From Portunus trituberculatus (Eukaryota > Arthropoda > Malacostraca > Decapoda > Portunidae): 64,000 bases of DNA. Location: assembly GCF_017591435.1 (NCBI RefSeq), contig NC_059286.1, positions 392,501 to 456,500 of the forward strand, given 5' to 3'. Made by a program: the position numbers and the translations under genes. Below the pieces are notes generated by a model, which worked only from the letters and a program-made list of their open reading frames with translations, did no database searches and was not told where the DNA came from. Below, piece after piece: positions 21,227-32,861 of the stretch (positions within the stretch are counted from its first letter, which is position 1; each line of letters starts with the position of its first letter).

Positions 21227-23217
21227 TTTGTACCAATAAGACAACATAGAGAAGTTGGAAAGCAGGACTGGTTTAACGATAGATGTGAAAAGGCTAGAAC
21301 AAGAAAAGAGGATGCATGGAAGAGGTGGAGAAGGAAAAGACGGATTAAGCAGTGGGAAAGTTACAAAAGAGCAAGAAATGAATATGTGTTGATTAGAAGA
21401 GAAGAAAGAAAGAAACAAGAAAAGGATATAATTGATAAATGTAAAGACCAACCAAGGCTTTTTTACAGACATGTGAACAACAACATCAAAAATAGAAAGT
21501 ATTGAAAGTTTAGAAGTAAATGGAGTTTGCAGTGAGGATCCCAGGGAAATGGCAGAGGCTATGAATGGATGCTTTCAGAAGGTATTCACAAAGGAGACTG
21601 CTTTTGACAAGCCACTGGTAATGGAACAGAAAGGGATTATGAAGGAGTTTCAAGTAACTGTGGAGGAGATCAAGAATATGATGGGGAGTCTAGAAGTGAG
21701 AAAAGCTGTGGGACCTGATGGGGTATCAGGATGGATTTTAAGAGAATGCAGGGAGCAACTGGCAGAAAAAGTTTGTGAAATAATTGATGCCTCATTAAGG
21801 GAAGGTGTAGTGCCCCAAGACTGGAAAAGAGCTAACATTGTCCCAATTTATAAATCAGGTAACAAGAGAGACCCATTGAACTATAGACCAGTGTCACTTA
21901 CAAGTGTGGTAGCTAAGATGTGTGAGAGGGTGGTGAAGAATAGATGGACAGACTTCTTGGAGAAAATGACATACTTTGTGAGTGTCAATTTGGTTTTAGA
22001 AAAGGGCGTTCATGCACGACAAACCTGATATGTTACTATTCGAGGGTGATAGATGTAATACAGGAAAGAGATGGTTGGGCTGATGGAATATATCTGGATT
22101 TAAAAAAGGCCTTTGATAAGGTACCACACGGAGACTGATCTGGAAACTTGAAATGGTAGGAGGAGTGCATGGCAGTTTACTAAAATGGATGGAAGACTTT
22201 TGGTAGGAAGAGAAATGAGAACAATAATTAAGGACAGACCATCAGAATGGGGCTTGGTGGAGAGTGGAGTCCCACAGGGATCAGTGTTGGCACCAGTAAT
22301 GTTTGCGGTCTACATAAATGACATGGTGGATGGGGTGTCCAGTTATGTGAGCCTATTTGCAGACGATGCAAAATTGTTAAGAAAAGTGAGATGTGACAAA
22401 GATTGCGAACTACTCCAGGAAGACTTGGACAGAATATGGAAATGGAGCTGTACATGGCAAATGGAGTTCAACACGACAAAATGCAAGAAATTAGAGTTTG
22501 GCAAGAGTGAAAGAAGAATCAGGAGTATGTACAAGATAGGAAATGAAGACATAAAACCAGTCATGAAGAAAAAGACCTTGGGGTGACAATTAACAATGAC
22601 CTATCGCCAGAGAGACATATAAACAAAATAATTGGAGAAGTATTGAACTTATTGAGGAACATAAGAGTGGCGTTCAGATATTTAGATGAAGAAATGATGA
22701 AGAAAATAATTACTGCAATGATAAGACCAAGGCTTGAATATGCAACAATACAGTGGGCTCGAACTTAAAGAAACACATAAGGAAACTAGAGAAAGTACAG
22801 AGGGCTGCAACAAAATGGTGCCTGACTTAAGAGATTTGACTTATGAAGACAGACTGAACAGAATACAACTTCCGACCCTGGAAAACAGAAGAGAAAGGGA
22901 GACCTGATAGCAATATACAGAGTGATGATTGGCATGGAAAAATGGATAGGGAAGATCTGTGTATGTGGAATGAAAGAGTGTCGAGAGGGCATGGGAAAAA
23001 CTAAAATGGCCACTTATAGGAGAGATGTGAAAAATATAGCTTCCCTCATAGAAGGGTGGAAGCATGGAATAGTTTAGACGTGGAAGTGGTCAACGCAAGG
23101 AATATTCATGATTTTAAGAAAAAGCTGGACATTAGTAGATATGGAGACGGGACAGTACGAGCATAGCTCCTTTCCCGTATGTTACAATTAAGTAAATACA
23201 ATTAGGTAAATACACAC
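21225..23217 (+). mobile_element. CR1/L2-like LINE P2, 5'-truncated, second subfamily
   Basis: It starts after the endonuclease and covers the reverse transcriptase (21549-23000) to a 3' end reading GAGCATAGCTCCTTTCCCG then ACAATTAAGTAAATAC and AATTAGGTAAATACACAC. It is nearly identical to 47818-49801 on the opposite strand, where element N5 continues further 5'. Both carry the same frame breaks. Confidence 0.88.
21549..23165 (+). pseudogene. LINE P2 reverse transcriptase, frameshifted
   Basis: Motifs include VRKAVGPDGVSGWILREC, DPLNYRPVSLTSVVAKMCE, QFGFRKGRSCTTNLICYYSR, LDLKKAFDKVPHGD, SGVPQGSVLAPVMFAVYIND and LFADDAKLLRKV, with a canonical ADD. The thumb shows RPRLEYATIQW, then a frameshift, then DLTYEDRLNRIQLPTL-type sequence. 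Breaks fall near 21960, 22140, 22585, 22765 and 22815, mostly in short A or G runs, and several are shared with N5. Confidence 0.85.
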
Positions 23218-23219
23218 AC

Positions 23220-23382
23220 ACAAATTCTAGGTTAAGTTTTATCCATAGTTAGGTTAAGCATTTCAGTTCATTGTTTTAATGTTCCCCCCCCTGTACATTT
23301 TCAGTGTAATTTTTTACATTGCCAAATTAATAAACCGTATATTATTATTATTATTATTATTACACACACACACACACACACA
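23220..23382. repeat. 3' end of another retroelement with (ATT)n and (AC)n
   Basis: A short unique stretch contains AATAAA (in TTAATAAACCG, about 23328-23334) followed by (ATT)n at 23341-23361 and (AC)n at 23362-23382. It looks like a retroelement 3' terminus with an ATT tail lying between LINEs P2 and P3. No coding sequence is seen. Confidence 0.45.
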
Positions 23383-23577
23383 GGTCCGCAGGTCTCCGGC
23401 TGTGGACAGGAAGAAGGAAAATACCTATGGTGTTACAGGGCCGGGTACCTCTAAGTTAGTGTCCTGTTAATGTCCTACTGTCGCATAGTATTGAAAGTGA
23501 GGGATATGGAGAGTGGTCCCTGAGAGGAGAGTGTGGGCGGTGATTGTTTTGGCCGTAATCAGCTGATGATAACAAAC

Positions 23578-24521
23578 ATGGCGTCTAGACAAGCCCGGGA
23601 CTTTGAAAGTTTTATAACTACGCCAAAAGGACTGGAGAAATTAGATATGGATGCAAGAATTCAGGCACTGGAAAGTAAGTTCCTAAACATTTTGTCCATA
23701 GAAGAAAAACTGGATAGAGTTATAGCCGAGAATGATTCGTTCAAAAAAAGAGATCTATTTGTTAACGACAGCAAATAAAGAGCTATTGAAGGAAAAAGTA
23801 GAGATGGAGAAAGAAAATCAACAACTAAGGAAACAATGTGAAGAGATGAAGGCTAAACTCCTGGAAATGGAGATGAAAATATCCGAAGGGGACTTGAGGA
23901 AGGAGGAATGCCTTAATCTAATTGATACTAGGATGAAAGAAGTGAACCATGAACATCAGGAAGTACAAAGGTCCTTTAGGGAGATAGTGAAAAAGCAGGA
24001 AGAGGAAAATAAAGGGATTACGAGAGGAAATGGTAAAGGCACTAAAGGAAAATGAGTATGTGGTGCGAGATATTGCTGAAAAGAAAAATGTGTGATCATA
24101 ATAGATTGAGGAAGAAACTAACAGGAACTGGCAGGACAGGAGGGATAAGGAAAATGACAGGATTAAGTCTTTACTGAACAAGATCTCTGTGGAAGAAGAG
24201 GACCTATATGCTGAGGTAGAAGAAAGTGTGAGATTGGGAGCCTTTGAGGAAGGCAAGAATAGACCATTAAAATTGAAATTAAAGTCTCAGGTGGCAGCTG
24301 AGGCCTTGTTGAGGAGGGCTTGGAAACTTAAGGACTCTGAGGAAACCAAAACAATTTACATAAGAAGAAATATGTCACAGGATGAGCGAATGAAAATGAA
24401 AGAGCTTGTAACTGAAGTGAAAGAGAGGAATGACAAAAGAACAGAGGAGGAAATGACCAAGTTTTTTTGGAGGATGAGAAATGGGAGGCTAAAGAAGTGG
24501 TGGATAAAACAGACGGAATAG
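23578..24521 (+). pseudogene. LINE P3 ORF1 (coiled-coil nucleic-acid-binding type), frameshifted
   Basis: The start is set at the ATG at 23578 (MASRQARDFESFITTPKGLE). A long coiled coil follows (LKEKVEMEKENQQLRKQCEE and repeats), then a basic domain with RPLKLKLKSQVAAEALLRRA, IYIRRNMSQDERMKMKEL and TKFFWRMRNGRLKKWW. LINE ORF1 proteins package the RNA. The equivalent domain appears in N5 (50967-50740) and N6 (57972-57670). Frameshifts are near 23770 and 24050, plus a stop near 24100. I see no CCHC knuckle. Confidence 0.75.
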
Positions 24522-24553
24522 ACAGTACATGGAAGAACGGGACTAGGAATGGA

Positions 24554-25468
24554 ATACAAGTGACTTACACGAACATAGATGGATTTCTGTCTAAGAGGCT
24601 AGAATGTATGGATTACCTAAGAAATAACGAACCGGACATAATGTGTGTAGTGGAAACAAAGCTAAGGCCTGAAATAAAGCTAGACTGGTTTGTTGTAAAA
24701 CACTACAAAGTATGGAGAAATGATAGAAAAAATAAGGGAGGTGGTGGTATAATGGTTCTTACTAAGGAAGATCTGATAGTGAAGGAGGTGAACTATAGTA
24801 AGAGAAATGAGGAAGTGATAAGTATGCTTATAACAGATGGCAAGAGGGACATTAATATTATAACAGTATACATACCACCCAGAACCAGTGCTTGGGAATA
24901 TGAACAGTACAAAATGGTGATGAGAAATACTCTAGGCAGAATGAAGCAAGAACTCATCAGAAAGGATAGAGTGATGATAATTGGAGACTTTAATTGCAAA
25001 GAAATAGTGTGGGAAGACTAAAAAGTGGTGAACGGTGGTGAGTGGGCAGAGGAATTGTTAAAGGTAGCAACAAATAACTTGATGACACAGTGGGTGAGAT
25101 CACCAACAAGGTGCAGGGGACAAGATGTTGCAGCAAGGTTGGATTTGGTATTTACCAGGGGAATCTCTCTAAAAGAGGAAATTGAACATGAATGTCCCTT
25201 GGGGAAAAGCGATCATGATGTCCTAAGCTTTGAGCTGGATACAGAATTAAGCACGAATAAAATTGTGGAACGCAGGGAGGAAAAATTAAATTATATTAGG
25301 GCAAATTATAACCATATAAGGGAGTTCTTTAATGAAATTGACTGGTCCATGGTATACCAGGAAAGGGATATGCAATTGAAATATGATAAATTTATGGATT
25401 TGTATAACTCTGCTGTGAAAAAGTTTATGCCATATCACAGAAAGAGGACTTTAAATAATAAACAGTGA
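24554..25468 (+). pseudogene. LINE P3 endonuclease with one nonsense codon
   Basis: TYTNIDGFLSKRLECMDYLR, VVETKLRPEI (catalytic Glu), VYIPPRTSAWEYEQY and IIGDFNCKEIVWED are followed by TAA at 25019. The next frame continues immediately in phase with RLDLVFTRGI and PLGKSDHDVL (Asp-His). Apart from that one stop the domain looks complete. Confidence 0.82.
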
Positions 25469-25615
25469 AATTGTGAAAAAGCAAAAAAGAACAAAGAAAA
25501 GGCATGGAAGAAACTTAAGAAAAACAGAGATGTATTATCAAGAGAAGTTTACAAAACAGCAAGGAATAGATATGTTGAAGTAAGGAGAACAGCACAGAAG
25601 GAATATGAACAGAGG

Positions 25616-27135
25616 GTGGTGGAAAACTGTGATAGTGACCCAAAAATGTTTTACAAATTCATAAATGGAAAACTAAATATAAGGGAGGCAATAGAAAAGG
25701 TAAAAAATGGGGAAGTATATGAGGATGCTGGAGATATAGCTGAAATTTTGAACGACAACTTTTGCAGTGTTTACAAAGGAGGAGCATTTTATGGGAGGAA
25801 GGCATACGGAAATAAAGCAAATGCAGGACATCATGGTTACTAAGGAAGATGTAAGGAAAATTATAAGCAATCTGGATATTAATAAATCAATGGGGCGTGA
25901 TGGCATATCTGGGAGGTTGCTAAATGAATGTAAGGATCAAGTGTTGAACCCCATATTTGATATTGTGGAAACCTCCATACGAACAGGATTAGTTCCGAAA
26001 GAGTGGAAAAGAGCTGACATTGTGCCTATATATAAGAATGGAACCGCTAAATTATAGACCAGTATTGTTGACTAGTATATTGTGCAAGGTATGTGAAGAA
26101 GTAATTAAAGCTAAGTGGAGTGAGTATCTAGAAAGTGAAAACATTCTGAGTGAAAGACAGTTTGGTTTCAGAAAAGAAAGATCGTGCGTATCCAATTTAT
26201 TATGTTTTTATTCAAGAGTGACTGACATACTACAACATAGAGAGGGATGGGTGGATGCTATCTACCTGGACTTGAGAAAGGCCTTTGATAAAGTACCACA
26301 CAATAGACTGATGTGGAAACTAAAGAAGATTGGAGAAGTAAATGATAAACTAGCAAAATGGATGGAAAATTACTTAATGGGAAGAGAAATGAGAACAGTG
26401 GTGAGAGGAAAGAAGTCCGAGTGGAAGAAGGTAACTAGTGGAGTTCCACAAGGGTCAGTGCTGGGTCTCATCATGTTTTTTATTTATGTTAATGATATGC
26501 CAGTAGGAATAGACAGCTACATGAACATGTTTGCGGACGATACTAAAATTATGAGGAGAGTAAAGAATGTGGATGATTGTAACAAGTTACAGGAAGATCT
26601 TGATAAAATATATGAGTGGAGTAAGGAATGGCAGATGGAATTTAATATAGACAAGACCCATGTTATGAAAATGGGAAGAAGTAGATACAGACCAAACAGG
26701 GATTACAGGCTGGGTGATGAGAAAATTAAAGAGACCAATGAGGAGAAAGACTTAGGAGTAACCGTGCAAAACACTTTGTCACCGGCGAAACACATTAACA
26801 AGATTTTTTTGAAAACATATAACTTGCTTCAAAATATTGGCCTTGCATTCCACTACCTAGATGAAGGAATGATGAAGAAGATATTATGTACCTTAATAAG
26901 ACCCCAGTTAGAATATGCAGCATGTGTCTGGTCACCGCATATGAAGAAAAATGTGAAGAAGGTGGAAAGGGTACAGAGGCTGGCAACAAGGATGGTACCA
27001 GGACTCAGGGAGTTAGACTATGAGGAAAGACTGAGGAAGCTGGGGCTGACCACATTAGAAGAGAGAAGAACAAGAGGAGACATGATAACTATGTATAAAT
27101 TGGTGAACAGGATTGACATACTGGACCACAAGTAA
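25616..27135 (+). pseudogene. LINE P3 reverse transcriptase, long open palm-thumb frame
   Basis: The linker FRAMES at 25616-25843 and 25767-26057 (INKSMGRDGISGRLLNEC) lead by frameshift into a 371-residue open frame (26020-27135). This holds FGFRKERSCVSNLLCFYSR, LDLRKAFDKVPHNRLMW, SGVPQGSVLGLIMFFIYVND, MFADDTKIMRRV, EEKDLGVTV and MVPGLRELDYEERL. It is the most intact reverse transcriptase core in the window, with catalytic aspartates present. Confidence 0.87.
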
Positions 27136-28011
27136 TCATCTCCGAGGACATGGAAAAAAGCTAATAAAAGACATCTGTCTAAATGACGTGAGAAAATACA
27201 ATTTCCCGCATCGTAGCATTGATAAGTGGAATAAACTGAGCAGTGATGTCGTTGACACGGTGTGTGCCCTGTAATACACAAATAGGTAAATAGGTAAATA
27301 CACGCAGGTAACTGTGGAGAGCGGTTGTGTTGGCAGGAGCTCCTAGAGGAACATTCTAAGAGCAGATCTAGTGAAGCAGAAGGAACTAGACTCTATGTAC
27401 AGGGGGAAACAGGGCCATAAAGTGTCCTGTCTCCAAAAATAAGCAAGATTTGGGTACAGTTACAGTGAAATAATGGAGGGGGAGGCAGATGCAGGTGGCA
27501 CTGCTAAACATATGTTATCAAAACATTTACCAAGATTTATTGAAACACCAGTTGGATTGAGGAAATTGGGAGAAAACACTGATAAGGGTTAAATTATGCC
27601 AGAGCAAATTTTGAAAAGTTAAGACAATTTTTTTTGTGGCATAGAATGGAGGGACATTATGAACGGCAAGACAGTACAGAGGAAATATGAATTATTCCTA
27701 CAGAAGTATAACAAGGGAGTGAGGAAATAAGTATACAGTAAAGAAGAGTATACGAGCCTGGTACAATGACAGATGTATAGAAGCTAAGAGGGAAAAGGAT
27801 AAAGCTTGGAAGAAACTCAAAAAGCAGATATGAAAGCAACGGACAGCACTATAAGGATGCTAAAAATGAATATGTTAGAGTAAGAAGAGAGGAAGAAAGA
27901 AACTTTGAGAAAGATGTGGTGTGGAAAAGTGAAGATGAACCCAAGCTTTTCTACAAGTATATCAGAAGACGAAGAATATAGAAACAATAGAAAATATAGT
28001 TAAAGGAGGAA

Positions 28012-30617
28012 ATGAGTGAAATATTAAATAAGAGCTTCAAGACTGTTTTCACTGAAGATGATTTTACAGAACCAAATAGGACATTGCATTGTCAAAGCTT
28101 GGAAGAACTCATAATGCACAAACAAGAAATTGAAAGTCTACTAAAAAATTTGGATGTGAAAAAAGCGATGGGACCAGATGGTGTGTCAGGCTGGGCACTA
28201 AAGGAATGTAAAGATCAATTGTTTGAACCAATTTGGGAAATGGTTACCAGCTCATTAAAGGAAGGGAGAGTACCGCTGGAATGGAAGAGAGCTAACATAA
28301 TCCCAATATTAACACATTCCCTGCAATGTGTACCACTGGTGGTACATCATGCATTCCCAACTGTTGCATATTGGTACATTTGCTTGAATACACAAAAAAA
28401 ATCTAGATATTTTTCACACCTTTTTCTTTTTCTTTAGTTATATTTAGTATGAGTGAAAAAAAAACATTCATCCTATATGATAAATTTCCAGTATTGAGCT
28501 AAATTTGGCCTTATAATCGTATATTTTTAAACCTATTTCATAAAAAAAATTGTTCATTTGCTACTTATAAATCATGATATCCTTCATAACCACTGAAAAC
28601 CACTATATAACTGGTTCACCTTCTGTTGCATTATTTTCATTTCATTGATTGCTTATTGATTGAAGTACATATTGTATCATCTGAAGGTGACGAACATGTA
28701 AAAATCTAAGGAGTAACTCAAACCTTTCTCAAGATATTACTCTGGATGCAAAAGTTGCCTACATATATGTTTTTCTTTGACCAGTACAGAGAAATCTCAG
28801 GCAATGCAACAATTCCCGTGTAAAGCATCAGACCTATGAATTTTCTTGTTTCATAATTTGTTGTCATTTTCCAAGATTTCAGCCTACATCTTCCAGTGAC
28901 ATGTGAAATACCAATTTTCTATTGAGTATACCTATTAGTTTCTGTTACAGTTAGGACAATAATCTAATTTGTGAAAAACAAGTCATACCAATCTCTAGAT
29001 GTGAGAGTACATGGATCAAGAGTGAGTTGTTCTTTCCCTGTAAAATGGAAATGACTGAAGTTTGGAATGTAGTGATGCAATGTGTTGAGAGAACAATGTT
29101 TGTAATAGAGGATTGGGTCACATATGGTACACAAGGAGCATACTCCACTAGTGGCACACAACGCAATATCAAAAATTCAGAACAAGTCTATAACGTAGTG
29201 TGGAGGTGGAGCACGAGTTTTATTGTATCATTGGCAACTCAAAAGAAGCTACTCATCTCCTCTCAAGTCCGTGGGTAGCATGGTACTGGCACTGCGCCAA
29301 GTTGAACCAAACGTGACAGGGAGGAAGCGGCAGGAAATCCAAACACAATTAATATGTTAAAGGGAGGAAAGTCAACTGAGCCATTAAAATACAGACCAGT
29401 CGTACTTACAACTGTTGTGGGAAAGATATGTGAAATTCTTATCAAAGAAAAATGGGTTAAATAGTTGGAAGAAAAACAAGTTATATCAAACAGACAATTT
29501 GGGTTCAGGACAGGAAGATCATGTGTGTCAAATTTACCAAGTTTCTACTCAAGAGTAGTAGAAGGATGGGAGAGAAGAGATGGATGAGTGGACACTGTGT
29601 ACCTGGACACAAAAAAGGCTTTTGATAAAGTTCCACATAGCAGACTACTTTGAAAGTTGGAGAACATAGGAGGACTGAGAAGAGCAATGTTAGATTGGAT
29701 AATGAATTACATGTTAGATTGGATAATGAATTACTTGAAGGATGGAGAGATGAGAACTGTGATCAGAGATACATACTCATCATGGAGTAAAGCAACAAGT
29801 GAAGTGCCACAGGTGTCAGTGTTAGCCCCCATTATGTTCCATGTATATGTAGATGACATAAAGTATGGAGTGACCAATTATATTAATTCGCTTGATGATG
29901 CAAAATTGTTAGGAGTTATTAAGACCCAAGAAGACTATTTGCTGCTGCAAGAAGATATAGGCAAAATTTATGAGTAGAGTAAGAAGTAGAAATTAGAATC
30001 CAATGCAAGGAAATGCCAGGTAGTGGAATTAGAGAAGAATAAGATAAGACAACTATTGAACTATTTAATGGGAGAGGAACAAATAATGAAGACTAAAGAG
30101 GAAAAAAATCTGAAGTGGTTATATAAGAAAATCTGAGCCCCAAAAAACACATAAGTAAAATATTTGGAACAATGTATAAAATGTTGACTTATATTAGGGT
30201 GGCATTTCAATACATGGATAGGGGTATGATGAAAAAATCATAACAAGTATGATATGTCCAAAGTTGGAATATGCAGTAGTGGTGTGGTCACTGAGCTTGA
30301 AAAAGGATATAAGAAGATTAGAACGGATTCAAAGAATAGCTACAAAGATGGTGCCGGAACTAAAGGACCTAACATATGAAGAAAAGCCAAAGGAAATGGG
30401 ACTGCCAACCTTACAAGATAGAAGACATAGAGGAGACCTGATAACATTGTATAAAAAAGTTAATGGCATTGAAAAGATAGACAAGCAAGACCTGGTGCCA
30501 GTGACAGAAGCTAGAAGGCCAAAAGGACATGCAAAGAAGATTAAGAAGAGGAAGTGTGTGAAGGATATTGGAAAAAAAGTTTTCCACATAGAACAGTGGA
30601 AAAGTGGAATGCATTAA
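28012..30617 (+). pseudogene. LINE P4 reverse transcriptase, interrupted
   Basis: The frame before the insert has VKKAMGPDGVSGWALKEC and PLEWKRANIIPI. After it come EPLKYRPVVLTTVVGKICE, FGFRTGRSCVSNL, LDTKKAFDKVPHSRLL, SEVPQVSVLAPIMFHVYVDD (Gly of the box lost) and SLDDAKLLGV (ADD reads LDD). The thumb reads PKLEYAVVVWSLSLKKDI and MVPELKDLTYEEKP. Several stops (near 29463, 29588, 29977) add to the decay. It is more eroded than P1-P3. Confidence 0.82.
28313..29348. mobile_element. Insertion in LINE P4, possibly piggyBac-like
   Basis: This 1,036-base block separates IIPI from the remaining reverse transcriptase. TTAA occurs at both edges (28309-28312 and 29349-29352). The left end reads CACATTCCCTGCAATGTG. 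GTGTACCACTGGTGG near 28330 has a diverged inverted partner near 29150 (CCACTAGTGGCACAC). The right edge does not match the left well, and a 5-base AATAT duplication would also fit. Interior frames are short and unconvincing. Confidence 0.5.
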
Positions 30618-30762
30618 ATGATGAAGCTGTTGCAGCAAATAATGTGCACAGCTTTAAAGAAAAATTAGATAAGTGGAGATATGGAGACAGAACACTATGA
30701 GTCCCGCTTGAACCCTGTACAATACAACTACGTAAATACAACTACGTAAATATACACACACA

Positions 30763-32016
30763 GCAAATTATTATCAAATAGCCAATTTGGTTTTAGAAAA
30801 GGTCGGTCATGTGTAACAAATTTATTGAGTTTCTACTCTAGAATAGTTGATAAAGTACAAGAGAGAGAGGGATGGTTTGACTGTATTTATTTAGATTAAA
30901 AAAAAAGGCATTTGATAAAGTGCCACATGAAAGATTACTATGGAAGTTAGAAGAGAAGGGTGGCTTAAAAGGAAGCATATTGAGATGGATGAAAAATTAC
31001 TTGAGGGGGAGAGAAATAAGGATGATAGTTAAAGATATGAAGTCCAAGTGGAGAACAGTAGACAGCGGAGAGCCACAGGGGTCAGTATTGGCACCAATAC
31101 TTTTTCTCGTATATATATAAACGACATCCAAGAGGGAGTGAACAGCTACATAAATCTGTTTACGGACGATGCAAAACTGTGCAGAGTCATTAAACAAAAA
31201 AAGGATTGTGAAATACTACAGGAAGACTTAAACAAGATCTGGAAATGGAGTAAAAAATGGGAAATGGAATTCAATGTGGACAAAAGCCATGTCATGGAAA
31301 TGGGAAAAGTGAAAGACGACCAGTGGGAATCTATAAGATGAGAGATGGAGTAGAACTAGAAAAAGTAAAAAAGGAAAAGGACTTGGGAGTGACAATGGAA
31401 GAAAACAATCAACCAGTAAGCCATATTGATAGAATTTTCAGAGACGTATAATTTGCTAAGAAATATTGGATTAGCATTTCACTATATGGACAAAGAAATG
31501 ATGAAGAAATTGATAAGTACTAAAATAAGACCTAGATTGAAATATGCAGGAGTTGTGTGGACCCCCCATAAAAAGAAACACATAAGGAAATTAGAGATAC
31601 TACAAAAAATGGCTACAAGAATGGTTCCAGAATTTAAAGGGATGACATATGAGGACAGACTAAAAGCTATGGATCTACCAACCCTGGAACAGAGAAGAGA
31701 GAGAGGGGATCTGATACAAGTTTATAAATTGATTAATGGAATGGATCAAGTGGATAATGAGAAACTAATCCTGAGAGAAGAATATGACATTAGAAGCACA
31801 AGATCGCATAGTAAGAAACTGAGGAAGGGAAGATGTCTGAGAGATGTTAAAAAATTTAGTTTCCTGCAAAGATGTGTTGAGACTTGGAACAGTTTGAGTG
31901 AGAAAGTGATGTCAGCAAAGAGTGTACATAATTTTAAAGAAAAATTGGATAAGTGTAGATATGGAGATGGGGTCACATGAGCATAAAGCCCAGGCCCTGT
32001 AAAACTACAACTAGGT
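30763..32016 (+). mobile_element. CR1/L2-like LINE P5, 5'-truncated
   Basis: It starts inside the reverse transcriptase (ATTATCAAATAGCCAATTTGG) directly after the AC tail of P4. It ends with the same CAGGCCCTGTAAAACTACAA and CTAGGTAAATAC tail as P1. Only the palm and thumb regions are included. Confidence 0.88.
30920..31980 (+). pseudogene. LINE P5 reverse transcriptase fragment
   Basis: Frames at 30920-31120, 31048-31341, 31257-31451 and 31426-31980 give KVPHERLLWKLEEKGGLKG, SGEPQGSVLAPILFLVYI (Val to Glu change), LFTDDAKLCRVI (ADD reads TDD) and EEKDLGV-type KEKDLGVTMEENN. The last frame is intact to the C-terminus. Breaks fall near 31120, 31300 and 31440. Confidence 0.83.
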
Positions 32017-32018
32017 AA

Positions 32019-32086
<68 letters not shown>
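32017..32086. repeat. (AC)n tail of LINE P5
   Basis: The longest AC tract of the plus-strand train, continuous with AGGTAAATAC. It abuts the broken 3' side of a Tc1-like element. Confidence 0.95.
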
Positions 32087-32089
<3 letters not shown>

Positions 32090-32861
32090 CCAACGACCAT
32101 TCAAGGCGGATACAAAGAAAGAGCTCCAGCATGGGTTACACTGCCAATACCCGACCATGAAGCCCAGCATACCTGGTGATGTGTTACAAGGGGAGAGATG
32201 GCTAGATTAGTGACCTGATCCCCAAAATTACATTAAATTTTGCTTATGTCAAGGCTGGTAAAAAAGTATGGAAGATGAGGATATGGACGGCACACTCAAT
32301 GCTGCCGCCTATATAAACAAAGGAACCAAACTGAGAAGCAGGAACAAAATTATTGAAACTCTAATAACATTTAAAGTGTGTGGTGTAAGTTTCCTAGGTC
32401 TGCCACAGCGCAGACATGGAGTAGGTAGTGATGCCCCGCCACCATCCCTGAAACGCTTCAACCATCGCTGTACTGATTGCACTGTAACTCCAGTATTTTC
32501 AGAGATTTCCTTCACAGAATGCCCTGCCTTAAACAGGGTCACGATAGCAGCAATCTTGTCACATTCGATTTCACATCCACTACCCATAGCCAGTAACACA
32601 GACACCAAACCACATCAAATTTATGTAAAATCGAATGCAAAGCACGGTGCTCTAGAAATGTAATACTCCCCTTATCAAATCTTAAATAGCACTGAGCATG
32701 TAAATACAGTACTGCATGCCCTGGTGGAACCAACCTTCATCTCACTGCCAGGTATACGAAAAATATCTGGCTCGCTCATGATATTGTTGGCAAGGGACTT
32801 CCAATTTGTGCCATAAGTATTGACGTCAGCAGTATCGCGTCCAAACTTTTGGCGACGACTG
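32087..32861 (-). mobile_element. Tc1/mariner-like element, 5' part only
   Basis: On the minus strand the element starts at 32861 with CAGTCGTCGCCAAAAGTTTG, a typical Tc1-like TIR beside TA, and contains the transposase N-terminus from 32587. It ends at the LINE P5 tail, so the catalytic domain and second TIR are missing. Confidence 0.7.
32309..32587 (-). pseudogene. Tc1-like transposase N-terminal HTH fragment
   Basis: The start is chosen at 32587 (MGSGCEIECDKIAAIVTLFK). The frame shows a homeodomain-like helix-turn-helix, AGHSVKEISENTGVTVQSVQ followed by RWLKRFRDGG, and then a GRPRK basic motif at about residue 65. This is the paired-like DNA-binding layout of Tc1/mariner transposases. After HTLNVIR the frame loses similarity. 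No DDE residues are present in the window. Confidence 0.75.

Larger units (their letters stand above)
23381..27303 (+). mobile_element. CR1/L2-like LINE P3, near full length
   Basis: At about 3.9 kb it has a 5' leader (23381-23577), ORF1 (23578-24521, broken), endonuclease (24554-25250), reverse transcriptase (25767-27135) and a 3' end with AGGTAAATAGGTAAATACAC. It is the most complete plus-strand copy. It follows an AC tract and is itself followed at once by the leader of P4. Confidence 0.88.
27304..30760 (+). mobile_element. CR1/L2-like LINE P4, internally deleted and interrupted
   Basis: A 5' leader (27304-27474, containing GTAACTGTGGAGAGCGG) and ORF1 start (27475, MEGEADAGGTAKH) are followed by a jump near 27595 to post-endonuclease sequence. 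Most of ORF1 and the whole endonuclease are therefore deleted. The reverse transcriptase runs 28012-30617, interrupted at 28313-29348. The 3' end reads ACTACGTAAATAC twice, then AC repeats. Confidence 0.82.

Noticed and set aside
23533..23577. Longer ORF1 start in LINE P3 upstream of 23578
   Set aside because: The upstream extension depends on a non-ATG codon, and MASRQ at 23578 parallels the MAAVNS and MSEKE starts of N5 and N6.
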